A stretch of 64,000 nt of DNA from Apiotrichum sp. Y4204 (taxonomy: Eukaryota; Basidiomycota; Tremellomycetes; Trichosporonales; Trichosporonaceae), in the NCBI GenBank assembly GCA_025531455.1, contig JAMYHL010000003.1, forward strand, positions 186,001 to 250,000, written 5' to 3'. The position numbers and the translations under genes were made by a program. The notes under the pieces were generated by a model, which saw only the letters and a program-made list of their open reading frames with translations, was not told where the DNA came from and made no database searches. This document shows, piece by piece, positions 12,001 to 23,885 of the stretch. The first letter of the stretch is position 1. Each line of letters begins with the position of its first letter.

Positions 12001-13014
12001 GCGGCGCAGTCGGTGCGAGCGTGTCGTGTTTCACCGCTCGCCACAGCGACGCTGTGGCTCAGGCACAGCGAGCGAATGGTGAGCGTTATGAAGAGAGTGT
12101 GGCAGGCGGATGGCAGGTAGCAAGCAGTTATCCGATGCGCCGATACACAAAATTGTACAACATATACAGTACAGGTGTACATATGTCACACATGGATCTC
12201 ATGGTGCTCGCCCGACGGCCGACGGCCGACAATCACGGCCTTGCAGCAGACACGTACGTGGGCCGCGGGGGTCCACGCCGTGATCCGATGTGTGATGAGT
12301 CAGATCCACGGATTATGCATAGGCGCATCCCGCCTATTCTCGGGTCCACCGCGCCTCCATGCCGTTGTCGGGGGCTGTATCGGGCCGGGCAGCATGCGGA
12401 TGCCAGTACAAGTAAGAAAGTAGTTTACCATTGTCAGGAGTCTCGTATGACTATCAAAACGCACGGATACACATCGGCGCCTCCGACGCTCGCTCTGGCT
12501 ACATCTTTAAGACCAGCCCCGTGCACGCCCCACATTCCACGGGGCTTCTTCGGGCCGTTGTCGCTCCAAGAGCTCGAGCACACGACCGCCCAGCAATTCA
12601 GCACAGACGGCGGCGCTGGGGCACCGTTCCTTCCCGTCGGCTGGAGAGTGTTAGATGCGCGGTGGGTGCGTTGTGGGTCGGTGAACAGGATACTGGGAAG
12701 ACACGGAGGAAAGCATCCAAAGTGCCAAGCTCGTCGTCCGATGATGGGCTGAGGACGGTAGATTCTTTGAGCTTTGTCGGTCACGATTCCAGACAATCTT
12801 AAAGTTGTCAGTTCTGTTGCCACACTCAGTCCCCCAGGACCTACCTACTGAAGGGGAGCAGGAGCGGGAGCTCTCCGGATAAACGCCACGTGAGAGTACT
12901 TCCGCGCGCCGGTGGAGGTCCCGAAATCTTAGTCAGTCCACAAAGTTGCTCGCAAGCAGGACACATATGGAATCTTAGGAGAGCACACTTACTCTTCACC
13001 CACTCACAATCCAA
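9003..13014. other. 4 kb region without recognisable genes
   Basis: No exon chain with domain character or consistent splice signals on either strand. Open frames here, up to 243 codons, have random-looking composition. I saw no tRNA, LTR or transposase remnant. Small motifs include TGAGTCA at 12296-12302 and an E-box CACGTG at 12887-12892, about 120 bp before the WD40 gene. It could be long promoters, non-coding transcripts or decayed sequence. Confidence 0.5.
12887..12892. promoter_or_regulatory. E-box CACGTG upstream of the WD40 gene
   Basis: Palindromic CACGTG about 123 bp upstream of the ATG at 13015, a usual promoter distance in compact fungal genomes. CACGTG is the core site of bHLH factors such as Cbf1 and Pho4. 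Single site, so weak evidence. Confidence 0.3.
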
Positions 13015-14458
13015 ATGCCGGCATACGAGGAAGTCGAGGAGGATATCGTGCTTGCGTCCGAGGACGTCGCAGAGGTGCTGGAGGACGACGGGGGCCCGGC
13101 GGATTTTGAGGACGAGGAACCCCGGCAGGGCGAGGCGGTGATTACGGATGTGGAGGGCGAGCCGCGCGAGCGGCCTGATAATGCCATTGCTGGGACGTGT
13201 GAGTGGAAGCTATAACAACTGGGATTTGGGGCTTACTTTTTTCTTCCAGTTTTGCACAAGCCGGGATCATCAGTGTTTGCGCTCGCACTGCACCCTTCGT
13301 TTCCGAACCCGCCGCTAGCGGTGAGCGGGGGGCAGGACGACCTGGGCTTCATCTTCTGCCCCCTGCCCTCGGGGGAAGGGTTTACGCGGACGCAGTTTCC
13401 CGCGATCAAGCTCACGGGACACACGGACTCGGTGGTGGCCGCGTCGTTTTCGTCTGACGGCGAGATGGTCGCGACGGGGGGCATGGACGGGCGCGTGCGT
13501 GTCTGGCGCCGAGTCAAGAGTCGACGGGGGAAGGAGCCGCCGCCCGATGACAGCCCGGACGCGTGGAAGCTCTGGGAGTTCCTCACGAGCCTCGAAGCTG
13601 GCGGAGAGGTGCAGTGGCTCCAGTGGCATCCGAAGGGCCCCGTCCTCGCTGCTGGTTGTGAGGACTCGAGCGTGTGGCTCTGGCAGCGTGAGTACCTTGT
13701 TTTGTCAAGAGCTGACCCCAGTACCCTCCGGACGGACGATGACGGTTCTGTCATCACACACCATGTCCTGCTCGGCGGGAGCCTTCCCGCCCCCGAACGG
13801 ACGACAGCTGCTCACCGCCTCGCTCGACTCGACCCTCGTGCTCTGGAACCCGGCGACCTCGTCCCCCGAACTCAAGATCTCCGTCTTTGTTCCCGCCAAC
13901 GCACCGGCGCTCAACCCCGCAATGCACGGCATCACCGCCATGGCGGTCCACCCGTCCGGCGGGCTGGTTGCCGTCGGTTCCGCATCGGGACGGATCCGGC
14001 TGCTCGCGATGCCCCGCGGCGAAGTGGTCAACACACTCGAGGGTCACGTGCGCGGCGAGTCGGTCGAGGCGCTCGCGTTTGTCGATTTCCTCTCGGGCGG
14101 CGACGGGGGCAAGGGTATCGTTCTCGTTAGTGCCGGTACCGACGGGCGGTGTTTCGCATTTGATACGACGTCGGGCCGCGTTCGCGCAGAGATGCGCCAC
14201 CCGGAACCCGTCACGGGCCTGGCTCCGCACCCCGCCCCGTGCGGCCATCTCGTCACCACCTCGTGTGCGGACCGCACACTCCGGACATGGGACGTGCGCA
14301 CGGGCACGCTGCTTGCCGAGCATGTCGGGCACGCGGGCATGGTGAATAATGTGGCGGTCGCGCCGGCACCGGATGGCGAGAGCCCACTCGGACTGCCGCA
14401 GGCCCAGCTTGTTGTCTCGGCTGGCGACGAGGGCGCGAGCATTCTCTGGAGGGTGTAG
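13015..14458 (+). CDS. SQT1: WD40-repeat protein of the AAMP/Sqt1 family
   Basis: Exons 13015-13198, 13250-13687 and 13722-14458 give 452 aa; the second intron is only 34 nt. After a very acidic 60-residue N-terminus come about seven WD40 blades. Family-specific stretches are GHTDSVVAASFSSDGEMVAT, GGMDGRVRVW, then VQWLQWHPKGPVLAAG followed by SVWLWQLPSG across the second splice, an order matching AAMP/Sqt1. In yeast, Sqt1 is the co-translational chaperone of ribosomal protein uL16 (Rpl10) in 60S maturation; the acidic N-terminus fits binding of a basic ribosomal protein. It is convergent with the aldehyde dehydrogenase gene, with 184 bp between the stops. The Sqt1 role is transferred from the family. 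Confidence 0.85.
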
Positions 14459-14642
14459 ATGTATACTGTAGAGCATCGGATGGGAGCATTTAGGTGGCTT
14501 TGATGGGTGCGACTTGTGTGCTGCAACTCACAAACCCAATGATAAACTTTCGAACTGTGCTTGCTACCAGAGTGCCATCCACCGCTCGTCATTGCTGCAC
14601 ACTCTTACATCCAAAATACAGTACTAAAATCTACCAAACTCT

Positions 14643-16369
14643 CTACGACGAAGGGCCGAAGGTGACGCCCTGGGCGAGGGGCATCTTGTCACCGTAGTTG
14701 ACGGTGGCGGCGCTCCAGCGGACGTACTGCTTCCAGGCGTCACCACCCGACTCGCGGCCCCATCCGGTGCTCTTGTTGCCACCGAAGGCGGCGCCAATCT
14801 CGGCGCCCGAGGTGCCGACGTTGATGTTGACGATACCGCAGTCCGAGCCCTCGGGGCCGAGCCACTTGCCCATGTTCTGGAGGTTCTTGGTGAAGAGCGA
14901 GGACGAGAGACCCTGGGGCACCGAGTTGTTGAGGGCAATCGCCTCGTCGAGGGTCTCAAACTCGGCAACGTAGAGGATCGGGGCAAAGACCTCCTCCTTC
15001 CAGCACGGGTCGTCGGCCTTGGGGCGGATGACGACGGGGTAGACCCAGTTGCCGCCCTTGCCGTCGGCGTACTCCTTGGGGGCGGGCATGCGGCCCGAGT
15101 TCTTGGTGAGGATCTCGCCGCCGCGCTTGGTGACGGCCTCGATGGCGCGCTCGTAGTTCTGGACCGAGGTCTCAGAGTGCAGCGGGCCGATGAGGGTGTC
15201 GGTGTTGAGGGGGTCGCCCATGGCGAGGGTGGTCGACTTGGAGTTTGCGTCGTAGAAGGGGAGGAGGCGGTCGAGGAACTCCTTGGCGACCGACTTGTGG
15301 AGGAGCAGGCGGCGGGTGGTGGTGCAGCGCTGGCCGCAGGTGCCGACGGCGGCGAAGAGGACGGCCTGGAGCGCGAGGTTGAGGTCAGCGTCCGCGTCGA
15401 CAATCACGGCGTTGTTGCCGCCGAGCTCGAGGATGGTCTTGCCGAAACGGTCCTGGACGTTCTTGCCGACCTCGCGGCCGACACGCTCAGAGCCAGTGAA
15501 GGAGATAAGGGGGACTTCAGGGGAGGCAACGAGGGTCTTGCCGACGTCAATGTCGCCGCAGACGAGCGAGGCAGCGGCACCGGGGAGGCCGTTCTTCTCG
15601 AGAACCTCCTGGATGATCTGGGTGACGGCGATAGCACAAAGCGGGGTGGTAGGGGACGGCTTCCAGATGGTGGCGTTTCCGGTCGCGAGGGCAATGGCAA
15701 AGTTCCAGCCGTAGACGGCGACGGGGAAGTTGAACGCCGAGAGAATACCGACCACACCGAGGGGGTTGGGCACCTCGTAAATCATGTGGTCTGGGCGCTC
15801 AGAGGGAAGCACGCGACCCGCAACGGAACGCGAAAGACCGACACCGTGGTCGCAAATGTCGATAAACTCCTGCACCTCTCCCTTGCCCTCCGACTTGATC
15901 TTGCCCATCTCGAGCGAGACGAGGTCGCCGAGCGCGCCGACCTTGGCGGCCAGCGCCTCGCGGATCTGGCGGATCACATCACCACGCTTCGGGCCGGGCA
16001 TCTTGCGCACGGCGCGGGCGGCCTCGTTCGACTTTGCGATCGCTGCCTTGGTCTCGTCGGCGGTGGCCTAACAGTTAGCCCTTTGGACACGGTGTTATGT
16101 TCTGTCGTCTTGTCACTCACAGTGCGGACACGGGCAAGGACCTCGCCGGTGGCGGGGCAGCGGGTCTCGATGACTTCGCCGGAACCACCCCACTTGCCGT
16201 CAAAGACACCGGGGATGGGGGCGTCGCCTGTCGGGAGGCCGACGGCGGAGAGCACGTTGGACGCACGGGTCGAGAGGAGGCGGGACGACGAAGCGATCGC
16301 CGACGGGGAGAACGCCTTGGCGGTGGCGGCGACGCCGGCGCGGAGAGAGGAGGTCGCGATGGGGGCCAT
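14643..16369 (-). CDS. mitochondrial ALDH7-type aldehyde dehydrogenase (antiquitin family)
   Basis: Exons 16369-16121 and 16067-14643 (53-nt intron) give 557 aa. The first 40 or so residues are rich in Ala, Ser and Arg with no acids (MAPIATSSLRAGVAATAKAF), a typical mitochondrial presequence. The NAD-dependent ALDH core follows: FNFPVAVYGWN, NATIWKPS, FTGSERVGR, ELGGNN and the catalytic Cys in GTCGQRCTTTRRL. The C-terminal stretch NVGTSGAEIGAAFGGNKSTG with GWGRESGGDAWKQY is diagnostic of ALDH7A1 (alpha-aminoadipic semialdehyde dehydrogenase). The expected reaction is oxidation of alpha-aminoadipic semialdehyde or P6C to alpha-aminoadipate, linking lysine or pipecolate breakdown to the aminoadipate pathway, or general aldehyde detoxification. 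Length is normal and all catalytic residues are present. Confidence 0.93.
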
Positions 16370-17998
16370 TGTGGATAACTGGGATGGAATGGGGGAATGA
16401 CACGACGACGAGAGACGCGCCGAGGTCTTAAGTACTCCCTACTCCCCCACCGGCCGACCGGCGCCTCGTTTGCCCTGCCTTCGGACGTGGGCAGCATCGA
16501 GCACGGCGCACGGCAATGACACGCCTCCGTTTCTCTTTCTTCTTCCCCACATGATGCCTTCCGGAACATGGCAAAACCGCTTCTACCAGCCTGGAGCTCC
16601 GCGCGCTCCACCATCTTCGGCCTGCTAAGCGCGCGTTTGTATGAGAATGCATGGCTTCCACGCGAGATATGGCTCGGAATCCCGAGACCATGCATCTATT
16701 TCCGCGGGATTACATCCCCGGAACGTGGTCGTGAGAGCAGACGGCAATGTCGGGGCCAATGCCGCCGGCTCATCGCTGCCAGGGGGAGATTTTAGCGGTG
16801 ACTCCGGATGGGGTGACTCCGAGAATGCGGGGCCAGCACGGCTAGCAGAGCCAGCAGAGCCAGTTACCTGTCCAGTGACCCTGTATCGCCAGCCCACATG
16901 CCGGGATAGCGGCGCGCCACCGCGTGTCCACCCGCCGGAGCCCAATCCCGAGGCCCACGGTGGTGTGGACGGTGGTTCTCGTCTCCCTGTCGTCGGCTAT
17001 CTCTGTGACGAGGTAATGCTGTTGATCTCTGCTAGGCGCTAGACGCTTCTTGAAAAAAAAAAAAAAAGTGAGTGCTGCAACGCAGACGCCGAGTCGGTAT
17101 GATCGAACGCGTCGCTCGCCTCGCTGCTCGTCTCTGGTCGCCGCGCCGAGCCGCGGAGGTGCGTCCCGTGGCCCGTGGCATACTGCGAGTCTTTGCCTGT
17201 GTACGACGCGGAGTAGTATTTGGCAGTGAGCCGCGCAACTCGTCTGCGTTCCTCCACTTGTGGGTGGAGGACGGGACGGAGAGGCCGAGATGGCCAGATG
17301 GCGATAATCGGCCACGAATGAATAATATCCATGTCCGTCTTCATGTCCGTCAGCGTCCGACATCCCTCAGCTGGGTAGTGTCCATGAGCGATGCACGCGT
17401 TCGATTCCATACGATACATGTCCACAGTCCCAGGATCCCTCCAGTAGCCATGCTGCTGGGGCTCGGCGTATCAGCTACCTGGCGCCGACGCATCCCCGAG
17501 CTCATCCTTGCTCCCGATCTATCCGCGAATCTTATCGCCTTATCAACTGACCCAACTTTGTCAGTGATGATCTATACCGGCAGTACGTTTAGAATACGTA
17601 TGGATCAGCTACGCAGATGATTAGATAGGAGATATCTGCATGATCGGCTGTAGATCAGCTGCGACTGGATTGAGGTGCGACGCAGGGATGCTATGGTCAC
17701 GCAATGCCATCTTGTTCTCTTCATATGTGTGGAAATCTACATGGCGAGCGCTGTGCGTATAGTGGAGGCGCAGCGGTATGTGGAAGGAAGCGAGCACGAG
17801 GATGGGTCAGACGAGGACGAGGACGAGGACAAGGACGGGCATCACAGAGAATCGCCGAGGCGTCCACTCCACTCGCACGACACCAACATCCACTCCACCC
17901 CCATCCGATCAATCCCGCCCCGCACGTCATAACCACCATTCACACCCAACACCAGCTCTTATCTTCATTTTCTTGGCACCACCCATTCCACCACTCCG
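16370..17998. other. intergenic region between divergent ALDH7 and Zn2Cys6 genes
   Basis: Divergent promoter region with no supported gene. It holds a 15-A tract (17053-17067) and five GATC sites between 17516 and 17656, two of them inside a repeated GATCAGCT (17603 and 17653). A GAGGAC-rich stretch (17800-17835) and a CACTCCAC-like leader precede the transcription-factor start. Confidence 0.55.
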
Positions 17999-20312
17999 AT
18001 GGCCGAGCCCCATCCCGGCAAGAAGCGCAAGCGCACAGCACAGGCATGCGGCCCGTGCCGCTCCAAGAAGACAAAGGTGAGCAGCACCTTCTACTCTTCT
18101 CACACCAGTGCGATGGGATCCACCCGGTGTGCACGCCGTGCATTTCGCTCGGGTACGCTTGCTCGTACAATCTCGACTCGAACGCGCCGCCCGCGGGCCA
18201 GCTGCTCGTGAGCCAGGACTACCTCACCGCGCTGGAGCAGCGGATACTGCGGCTCGAGGACCGGGGAGACACGGCGTCGACGTCGCCAGAGGATAAGCGC
18301 CGTGTACATCCGGGCGCAGAGGAGGGAGTGCGTGATTGGAGGGAGGGGACGCACCACACGCACACCCCGGACCAGCGCACTCCCAGACACGACATGCCCC
18401 CACCACGGCGCGGGCTCGACGAACCATTCAGTATCCCGCTCCCGCCTCCGGCAGTCAGCGGTCGCGCATCGCTTGGATCCTTTGCCAAACAGCCGGACCA
18501 CTCGACCGCGCCCCCGATAGACGGGATGGGGCTGCTCCTCGGCCCGCAGCGAGCCGATCAGCCCGGCATCGAGTCCGAAAAGGAGGTGTACGGCGACATG
18601 TCGGGCATCTCGTTCCACCACATGCTGCTTGACCGCCTGCTTCCGGGATATTGGTGTCTCGCGACCGAGTCGGACGAGGCGGCCTCGGGATCGGGATACC
18701 TTGGTCTCCCGCCGCTCCAGCACGTGTTCACCGTGCGGCGCGAGGATCTCCTCCCCCGCGTCGAGGCCATGGCCATGTTCGACTGGTTCGAGGACAATAC
18801 CTGGCAGCTGTACCCGATCATCGACCTCGCAACCGTTCGGTCGGCGTACATCCAGCTGCTGGACGCTGCGGCTGCAGACCCCGACGTCCTCCGCATGCCT
18901 GGAAACCAGCCGCTCATGGCGCTGCATTTCAATATCTTTGCGTTGGTCCAGGCGGTTTGCGATGAGAATATGACAAAAGTGGACGGTGAGTCGGGGCCAG
19001 AGCGAACTGACCCCAGTGCATACCATTGCTTTGCGCATGCTGCGCAACCACCTCGATTGGCCACATAGCACGGTCAAGGGTGAGTTTCAGAATGGTTTAC
19101 ATCTAACCCGCAGTGCAGGTACTTCTCATCGGCGGCCTCGTGCTCCAGGGGACCGACCGACCGGGATGCAGCTGGGACCTCGTTGGATGTGAGTGTATAA
19201 AACCAACTGCGCAGCTCACTCTAACATCAGACGCCATCCGCTCCGCGTACGCCGTCGGGCTGCAGGACCATGCCATCAACAAGACGTTCCCGCCCGCCGT
19301 GTGCGAGATGCGCAGCCGCGTCTGGTGGGCATGCTACACCTTCGACGGGCTCATCAGCGTCTCAATCGGCCGGCCATTGACCATCGTCGCATCCGAGCAG
19401 ATGACTGCGCCGCTCCCGCGAGTCCTCCCAGGGGAGCAGGAGGCGCCGGTCCTCTTCTTCTCAGACAGCGTGCGGCTGTACCGCGAGCTCGCAGATGTCA
19501 TCTCCAACCCGCCCGTCTCGTTCCGGCACGCCAACGCCGAGTTTGTCCATTCAGTCCTCACACAGACGTACCGCCTCGAACGCGACTATGCCAAGTGGTG
19601 CGACACAGTGCATCCGCGCTTCAACGCCGTACACCGCCTACCCCCCAAGGGACTCGCGGTGGTGCTCTCGCTCCGCGGCCTCACCATGCGGCTACTCCTC
19701 CATCGGCGGGTGGTGCTCGCCGCGATCAAGGACTATCTCGGGGGTGCGCGGACACCCTCAGCGCCAACGAGCTCGCTCCAGCTCGAGTCTCGCCAGCGCG
19801 ACCTCGCATTCGGGATTTCTCTCGGCCTGATCGTCGAGACGGCGGTACAGACCGTCCGCGTCCTCGAGGTGGCGTGCGAGGACGAGAGCCAGCTCAACGC
19901 CCCGTGGTTCCTCCTCTTCTATGCGATGAACGCCTTCATGTCCCTCGTCGCCACACTCCTGCTAGACCTCACAAAGTGGGAGGCGTACATCACCATGCCC
20001 GGCCAGATTGTCCCCGCGCTGCGCGCACTGCGGGCGGCAGTCTACCAGATTTCGCAGCGGTACCACCGCCCCTCGGCACAGCAGGCTCTCTTGATCATGG
20101 AGCACGCAATGTCTGCCCTGGGGCTACACGCGCACGAACCCCCGCCACCCAACCCTCCCGCCCCGGACGCCGGCGCACCTGGCGCTGGTGCCCCGGGACC
20201 CGACTTTCACCACATGCCCGCGATGGGCATGCACGACGTCCCGCATTTCGATTTTGGGGAGGTGTACCGCAGTCTCGGGCTCGATCTCGCCGAGTTTGGC
20301 ATCGAGGTGTGA
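17999..20312 (+). CDS. Zn2Cys6 fungal transcription factor with Fungal_trans middle domain
   Basis: Five exons, 17999-18076, 18109-18985, 19017-19079, 19114-19188 and 19231-20312, give 724 aa; three of the four introns are 31-34 nt. After a basic lead (GKKRKR), the first splice completes the zinc cluster: CGPCRSKKTK joined to CDGIHPVCTPC, spacing C-x2-C-x6-C-x6-C-x2-C-x6-C, residues about 17-44. A short dimerisation helix follows (LTALEQRILRLED). Residues about 190-480 match the fungal-specific factor domain, with WFEDNTWQLYPIIDL, then VGYAIRSAYAVGLQ and RSRVWWACYTFDGLISVSIG. The C-terminus is Pro/Gly-rich. It probably binds CGG-type triplets in the nucleus. Its targets are unknown; the adjacent ALDH7 gene is a possible but unproven one. 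Confidence 0.9.
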
Positions 20313-20543
20313 AGGAGCGCGGCGATTCTGTTGTATCAGTTGTAGTGTAGCGTCGCATGCACGAGACATCGAGGGACATGGGACATCAGCCTGGCCACGA
20401 GTGAGAATGATTTTTCCGAAGCTCATCCGCACATCCGCCCCACCTCCACCAGGAACAAGAAACACTGAACCCGGGACGCACAAGAAGTCGGCGTCGATGC
20501 ATCACATCTCGACACCACACCTCGTCTCACTCGTCATACCACT

Positions 20544-21805
20544 ATGGCCACCTGGTCTCCCGACGACGACCTGCCGCCGACGTCGCCGGAAGTGCTCGCC
20601 GAGGTGAGTGGAGGCAAACAGGGAGTGAAGCGAGGCTCTCATCCCACTCCAAACTCTTTCAACACCAACGACTCCCCCATATGGACCCTCTGACCATGAC
20701 CACAGTACATCTCCTCGCTGAGCGAGACGCGGCCCGAAGTAGCCACCGAGCTCGAAGCCCTGGAAAGCATCTATCCCTCCTCGATCCGCCTGCACCCCTC
20801 GACCCCAGCAGCGTCGGCCCCATCCTCCCCCGTCCCCTCTCGTCCGGCCTCGCCCTCAACTTCCCGCGTCCGGTACCAGGTAACCCTCCCGGGGTGGGAG
20901 GACGACGACGCCCCGTCCGTACGCGTGCTCGTCTCCCTCCCCGCGGCGTATCCCGACTCTGCGCCCGCGCTCCAGTTACTCGGGCGCTATGTCGGCCATT
21001 TCGCGATAGATGCCGGCCTGTGTAAGTGATGGGTGATGGAACAAAATGGCTGTTCCTCATACTCACAATTCTCCAGTTGGCGACATTACACGCACGTACA
21101 TTACCTCTACCGGCGTGCTCTTTACGCCTGGCGAGGTGTGCGTATTCGACGGCCTCGTGCATGTCCAGTCGCTCATTGGCGCGTGGCACGCAGCAAAGGT
21201 CGCAGAGGACGCGGCGGGGGAGGCTGCGCGCGCGGCCGAGCGCCCAGAGCGCCCAGAGCGGGAAGAGAGGAGGGGTGAGAGCCGACCGGCATCTAATCCC
21301 CCTTCTTCCTCACCCGTTGCTTCCCTTGCTGACCTCGCGATTGACCGCCCGCTTCCCGCGATTACGACGGCCGAGGCGATCGTGGACCGTAAATCGAGTT
21401 TTGTGGGGCATGCCGCGCGCATCTCGGACGAAGGGGACGTCATGGCTGTTGTCCGCCATTTACTGTCCGATAAGAAGATTGCGCGCGCGGCGCACCCGAC
21501 TATTTGGGCGTATCGTCTCGTCCGCCAGGGTGCTGCGGGGCAGATTGTCGAGAGTGGTAAGAATGACACAGGGGATGTGGCTGACTCGAGACTACGATGA
21601 CGACGGGGAGACACAGGCGGGTGCGCGGCTCAAGCACCTCCTTGAGATCCTCGAGCTTGAGAATGTGCTTGTTGTCGTTAGCCGGTGGTTTGGAGGCACG
21701 CTGCTTGGTCCTGATCGGTTCAAGCATATCAACCAGGCGGCAAGGGATGCGCTCGAGGCGGCGGGGATGCTCGAGGAGGCGCCGGGGAAGAAGAAGCGGA
21801 GATAG
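20544..21805 (+). CDS. YIH1: Yih1/IMPACT-family regulator of Gcn2
   Basis: Exons 20544-20603, 20706-21021, 21077-21556 and 21591-21805 give 356 aa. Residues about 20-140 are an RWD domain, containing ELEALESIYPSSIRL and the YP-x3-P-type loop LPAAYPDSAPALQL. A charged Ala/Arg/Glu linker follows. The C-terminal UPF0029/IMPACT domain includes DRKSSFVGHAARI, then DYDDDGETQAG formed across the last 34-nt intron, and VVSRWFGGTLLGPDRF. Family members bind Gcn1 through the RWD domain and limit Gcn2 activation during amino-acid starvation, so a cytosolic translational-control role is expected. Splice choice is well supported because only the spliced frame restores the conserved DDDGE block. The basic tail KKKRR is usual. 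Confidence 0.93.
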
Positions 21806-21948
21806 GATCTAGAAGCGTAGAATGTCATGGATTATATTACATGGTGACTATTGCACGTGTACATGCTCGCAGGATCTACACATTGGCCTGCTCTCGTATC
21901 TCATACGGCAACTGCGTACCTCATATCACTCTTCCCCACACCACTCGG

Positions 21949-23290
21949 CTACCGCCGGGACCCACGCGCGCGTCCACGCCCGCGTCCCCTTCCACGCCAG
22001 CTGCTCCGCGCGGCTGCCTTCTTCGCCGCGCCGGCCGGCGCCTCGACATTCCCAAACGCGCCGTCGTCCTCTTCCGAGTCCGCATCCGCGCCTCGCCGCC
22101 AGTGGTCGGTGTAGAACCTGCGCAACGGCTCATCCAGCTCCGGGAGGAGGGTGAGGTCCGCGAAGAGCGCCTCAGTGTCTTTCGGGAGGAGGAGGGAGAT
22201 GCTCGCGCCGGCTGGCGGCTGGATCTCGGGTTCCGAGTCCGAGTCGACAATGACGATCTCGGGAGACGGCGAGCGGCGCGGATACGTTGATGGCAGGGCG
22301 GAGAAGTCGGGAATATCCGTCGCGGCCGTTGGGAACGGGACGGAGCCGTAGTCAAAGTTGTCGTCGCCGTACTCGTCTGATGAAACCGAGTGTGAGCGCG
22401 AGTGTGTCGAGTGGCCCGAGGGGTTTGAGGGTTGCGATGGTGGTGAGTCGGGAACGATGAACGACTCGAGAGACGCGGGCACAGCTTTCTCCTTCCCTTT
22501 GCCTTTGCGCCGGGAGCGGGTGAGCGGCACGTCTTCGTCTGACGAGACGGACACGGCACGTATCCGGCTCTTTGCCCGGGTCGCGCGCCCCTTTGTGCCC
22601 GGCGTCTTGCGGGGCACGTAATCGTCGTCTGCCGAGTCGTACACGTCGAGCACCGAGTCCGACGGCGGGTGCCCACGGCTTTTGCGCCGCGTCGACGGCG
22701 GAATGTTCTCGACGTCGTCATCTGACGAGAGGACGCGCCGCCGGCGTATGCTCTGCGTGGGCGTCGTCGGCGCAATCGGCGAGCGGCGCGTTATCGGCGA
22801 GCTGGGGCCCGACATGTCGATGTGGTCTATATCCGATGCTGTGTGTGAGATTCGGCATGGGTAAGGATGGGAGGGACCACCCACCGGTAGTGTGCGTTGG
22901 CGTCTTGGTGTAGTTCTTGGCATGAAACTCTGCGACCTGGGCCTCGCTAAGTGCAGCAGGAGTCATGTCATCAAACAGGCGCGAGAGGGAGGTAGACGCC
23001 GCAGTGGAGGGATGCGACGGCGCGAGCGGCGACGACGCCTTGGACGCAGACGACGTGGGCAGGGACTTGCGTGCGGTCCCAGTCCTGCGCGTGCGCGGCG
23101 CAGGCGTCGGCGCGTTAAACTCGCTCTCGGTGAGTTCTGTGATTCCCTCAAATACCGGCGGCATGGCAGGTGTGGTTTCTGCGTTTCTTGTCGGGCGATG
23201 CTTTGATTCGGGGGAGACGGAGACGTTGCGGGCGCGCGATGAGAGGTCGATGCGCAGCGGTTTGCGCGGTGGGGACTCGGCGACGAGCAT
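21949..23290 (-). CDS. unknown, probably nuclear protein with Arg-Gly tail
   Basis: Exons 23290-22885 and 22838-21949 (46-nt intron, GTGGGT donor) give 431 aa with no domain I recognise. It is Ser/Pro/Arg-rich, with several acidic SSDD/SSDE clusters (candidate CK2 sites) separated by basic runs such as RRKGKGKEK that could act as nuclear localisation signals. A compact segment near the C-terminus, around LLPELDEPLRRFYTDHWRRG, is the only part that looks folded and is probably the conserved core. The last 20 residues are an RG-repeat tail (GRGRGRGRARG), as in RNA- or chromatin-associated proteins and a candidate for arginine methylation. It is convergent with YIH1, with 143 bp between the stops. 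Confidence 0.7.
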
Positions 23291-23885
23291 GGATGAGTGG
23301 GAGGAGAGAAGAGAAGGAGGGAGGAGGGAGTTGCAGAGTCGGAGAGCGCGGGAGGGGATGGGAGGATTAGGATTCCCTTGTCAACAATCCTCTTTTGGCC
23401 GCTCACGCGCTCCCTTTCCTCGTCGTCATGTCCACTCGGCCAAAACGCGCTCGACGCGTCGTGCGGTGAAATCAATCACAGGTATTAGCGGAATCAAATT
23501 ATCTCTATACTAGATCACGTGCATTGCAACATTCCTAATCTCGTCATTTGCTTTGTGCCTGGTTTATTGTGATTCCCATTCAAAACAAGGTTTCAGTCAG
23601 TTCCCGCGATCCCGCAAATGTTCAGAAAGGTCGACGACGACAAAGAGGAAAGAACAAGAAGTGCGCAACGAGACAACAACGTCGAGCAGAACATTGACAC
23701 CTGATTCCAGCAAGGTCAGGCAGGAATCCGTCTAGCATCACTCCTCTCTCCATCTCATCTCCGTATCCTCATCGCCTGCCGTTATCCGCTCCTTGCCTCC
23801 TCTGGCCCGCTCGCTCTCGCTCACGCTACGCGACACGTACCCCGGGTTCGGCAGGCCCTCGACTCGAACAGGTACTACGGCCGGC
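23291..23885. other. intergenic divergent promoter region
   Basis: About 600 bp between two divergent starts. CT-rich leaders flank both genes; no extra ORF with coding character seen. Confidence 0.5.

Noticed and set aside
12021..12752. 243-codon plus-strand frame in the gene-poor region
   Set aside because: Random-looking composition, no splice partners and no recognisable domain.
15177..16400. 407-codon plus-strand frame opposite the ALDH7 gene
   Set aside because: Antisense shadow of a GC-biased gene; the minus strand holds all ALDH motifs.
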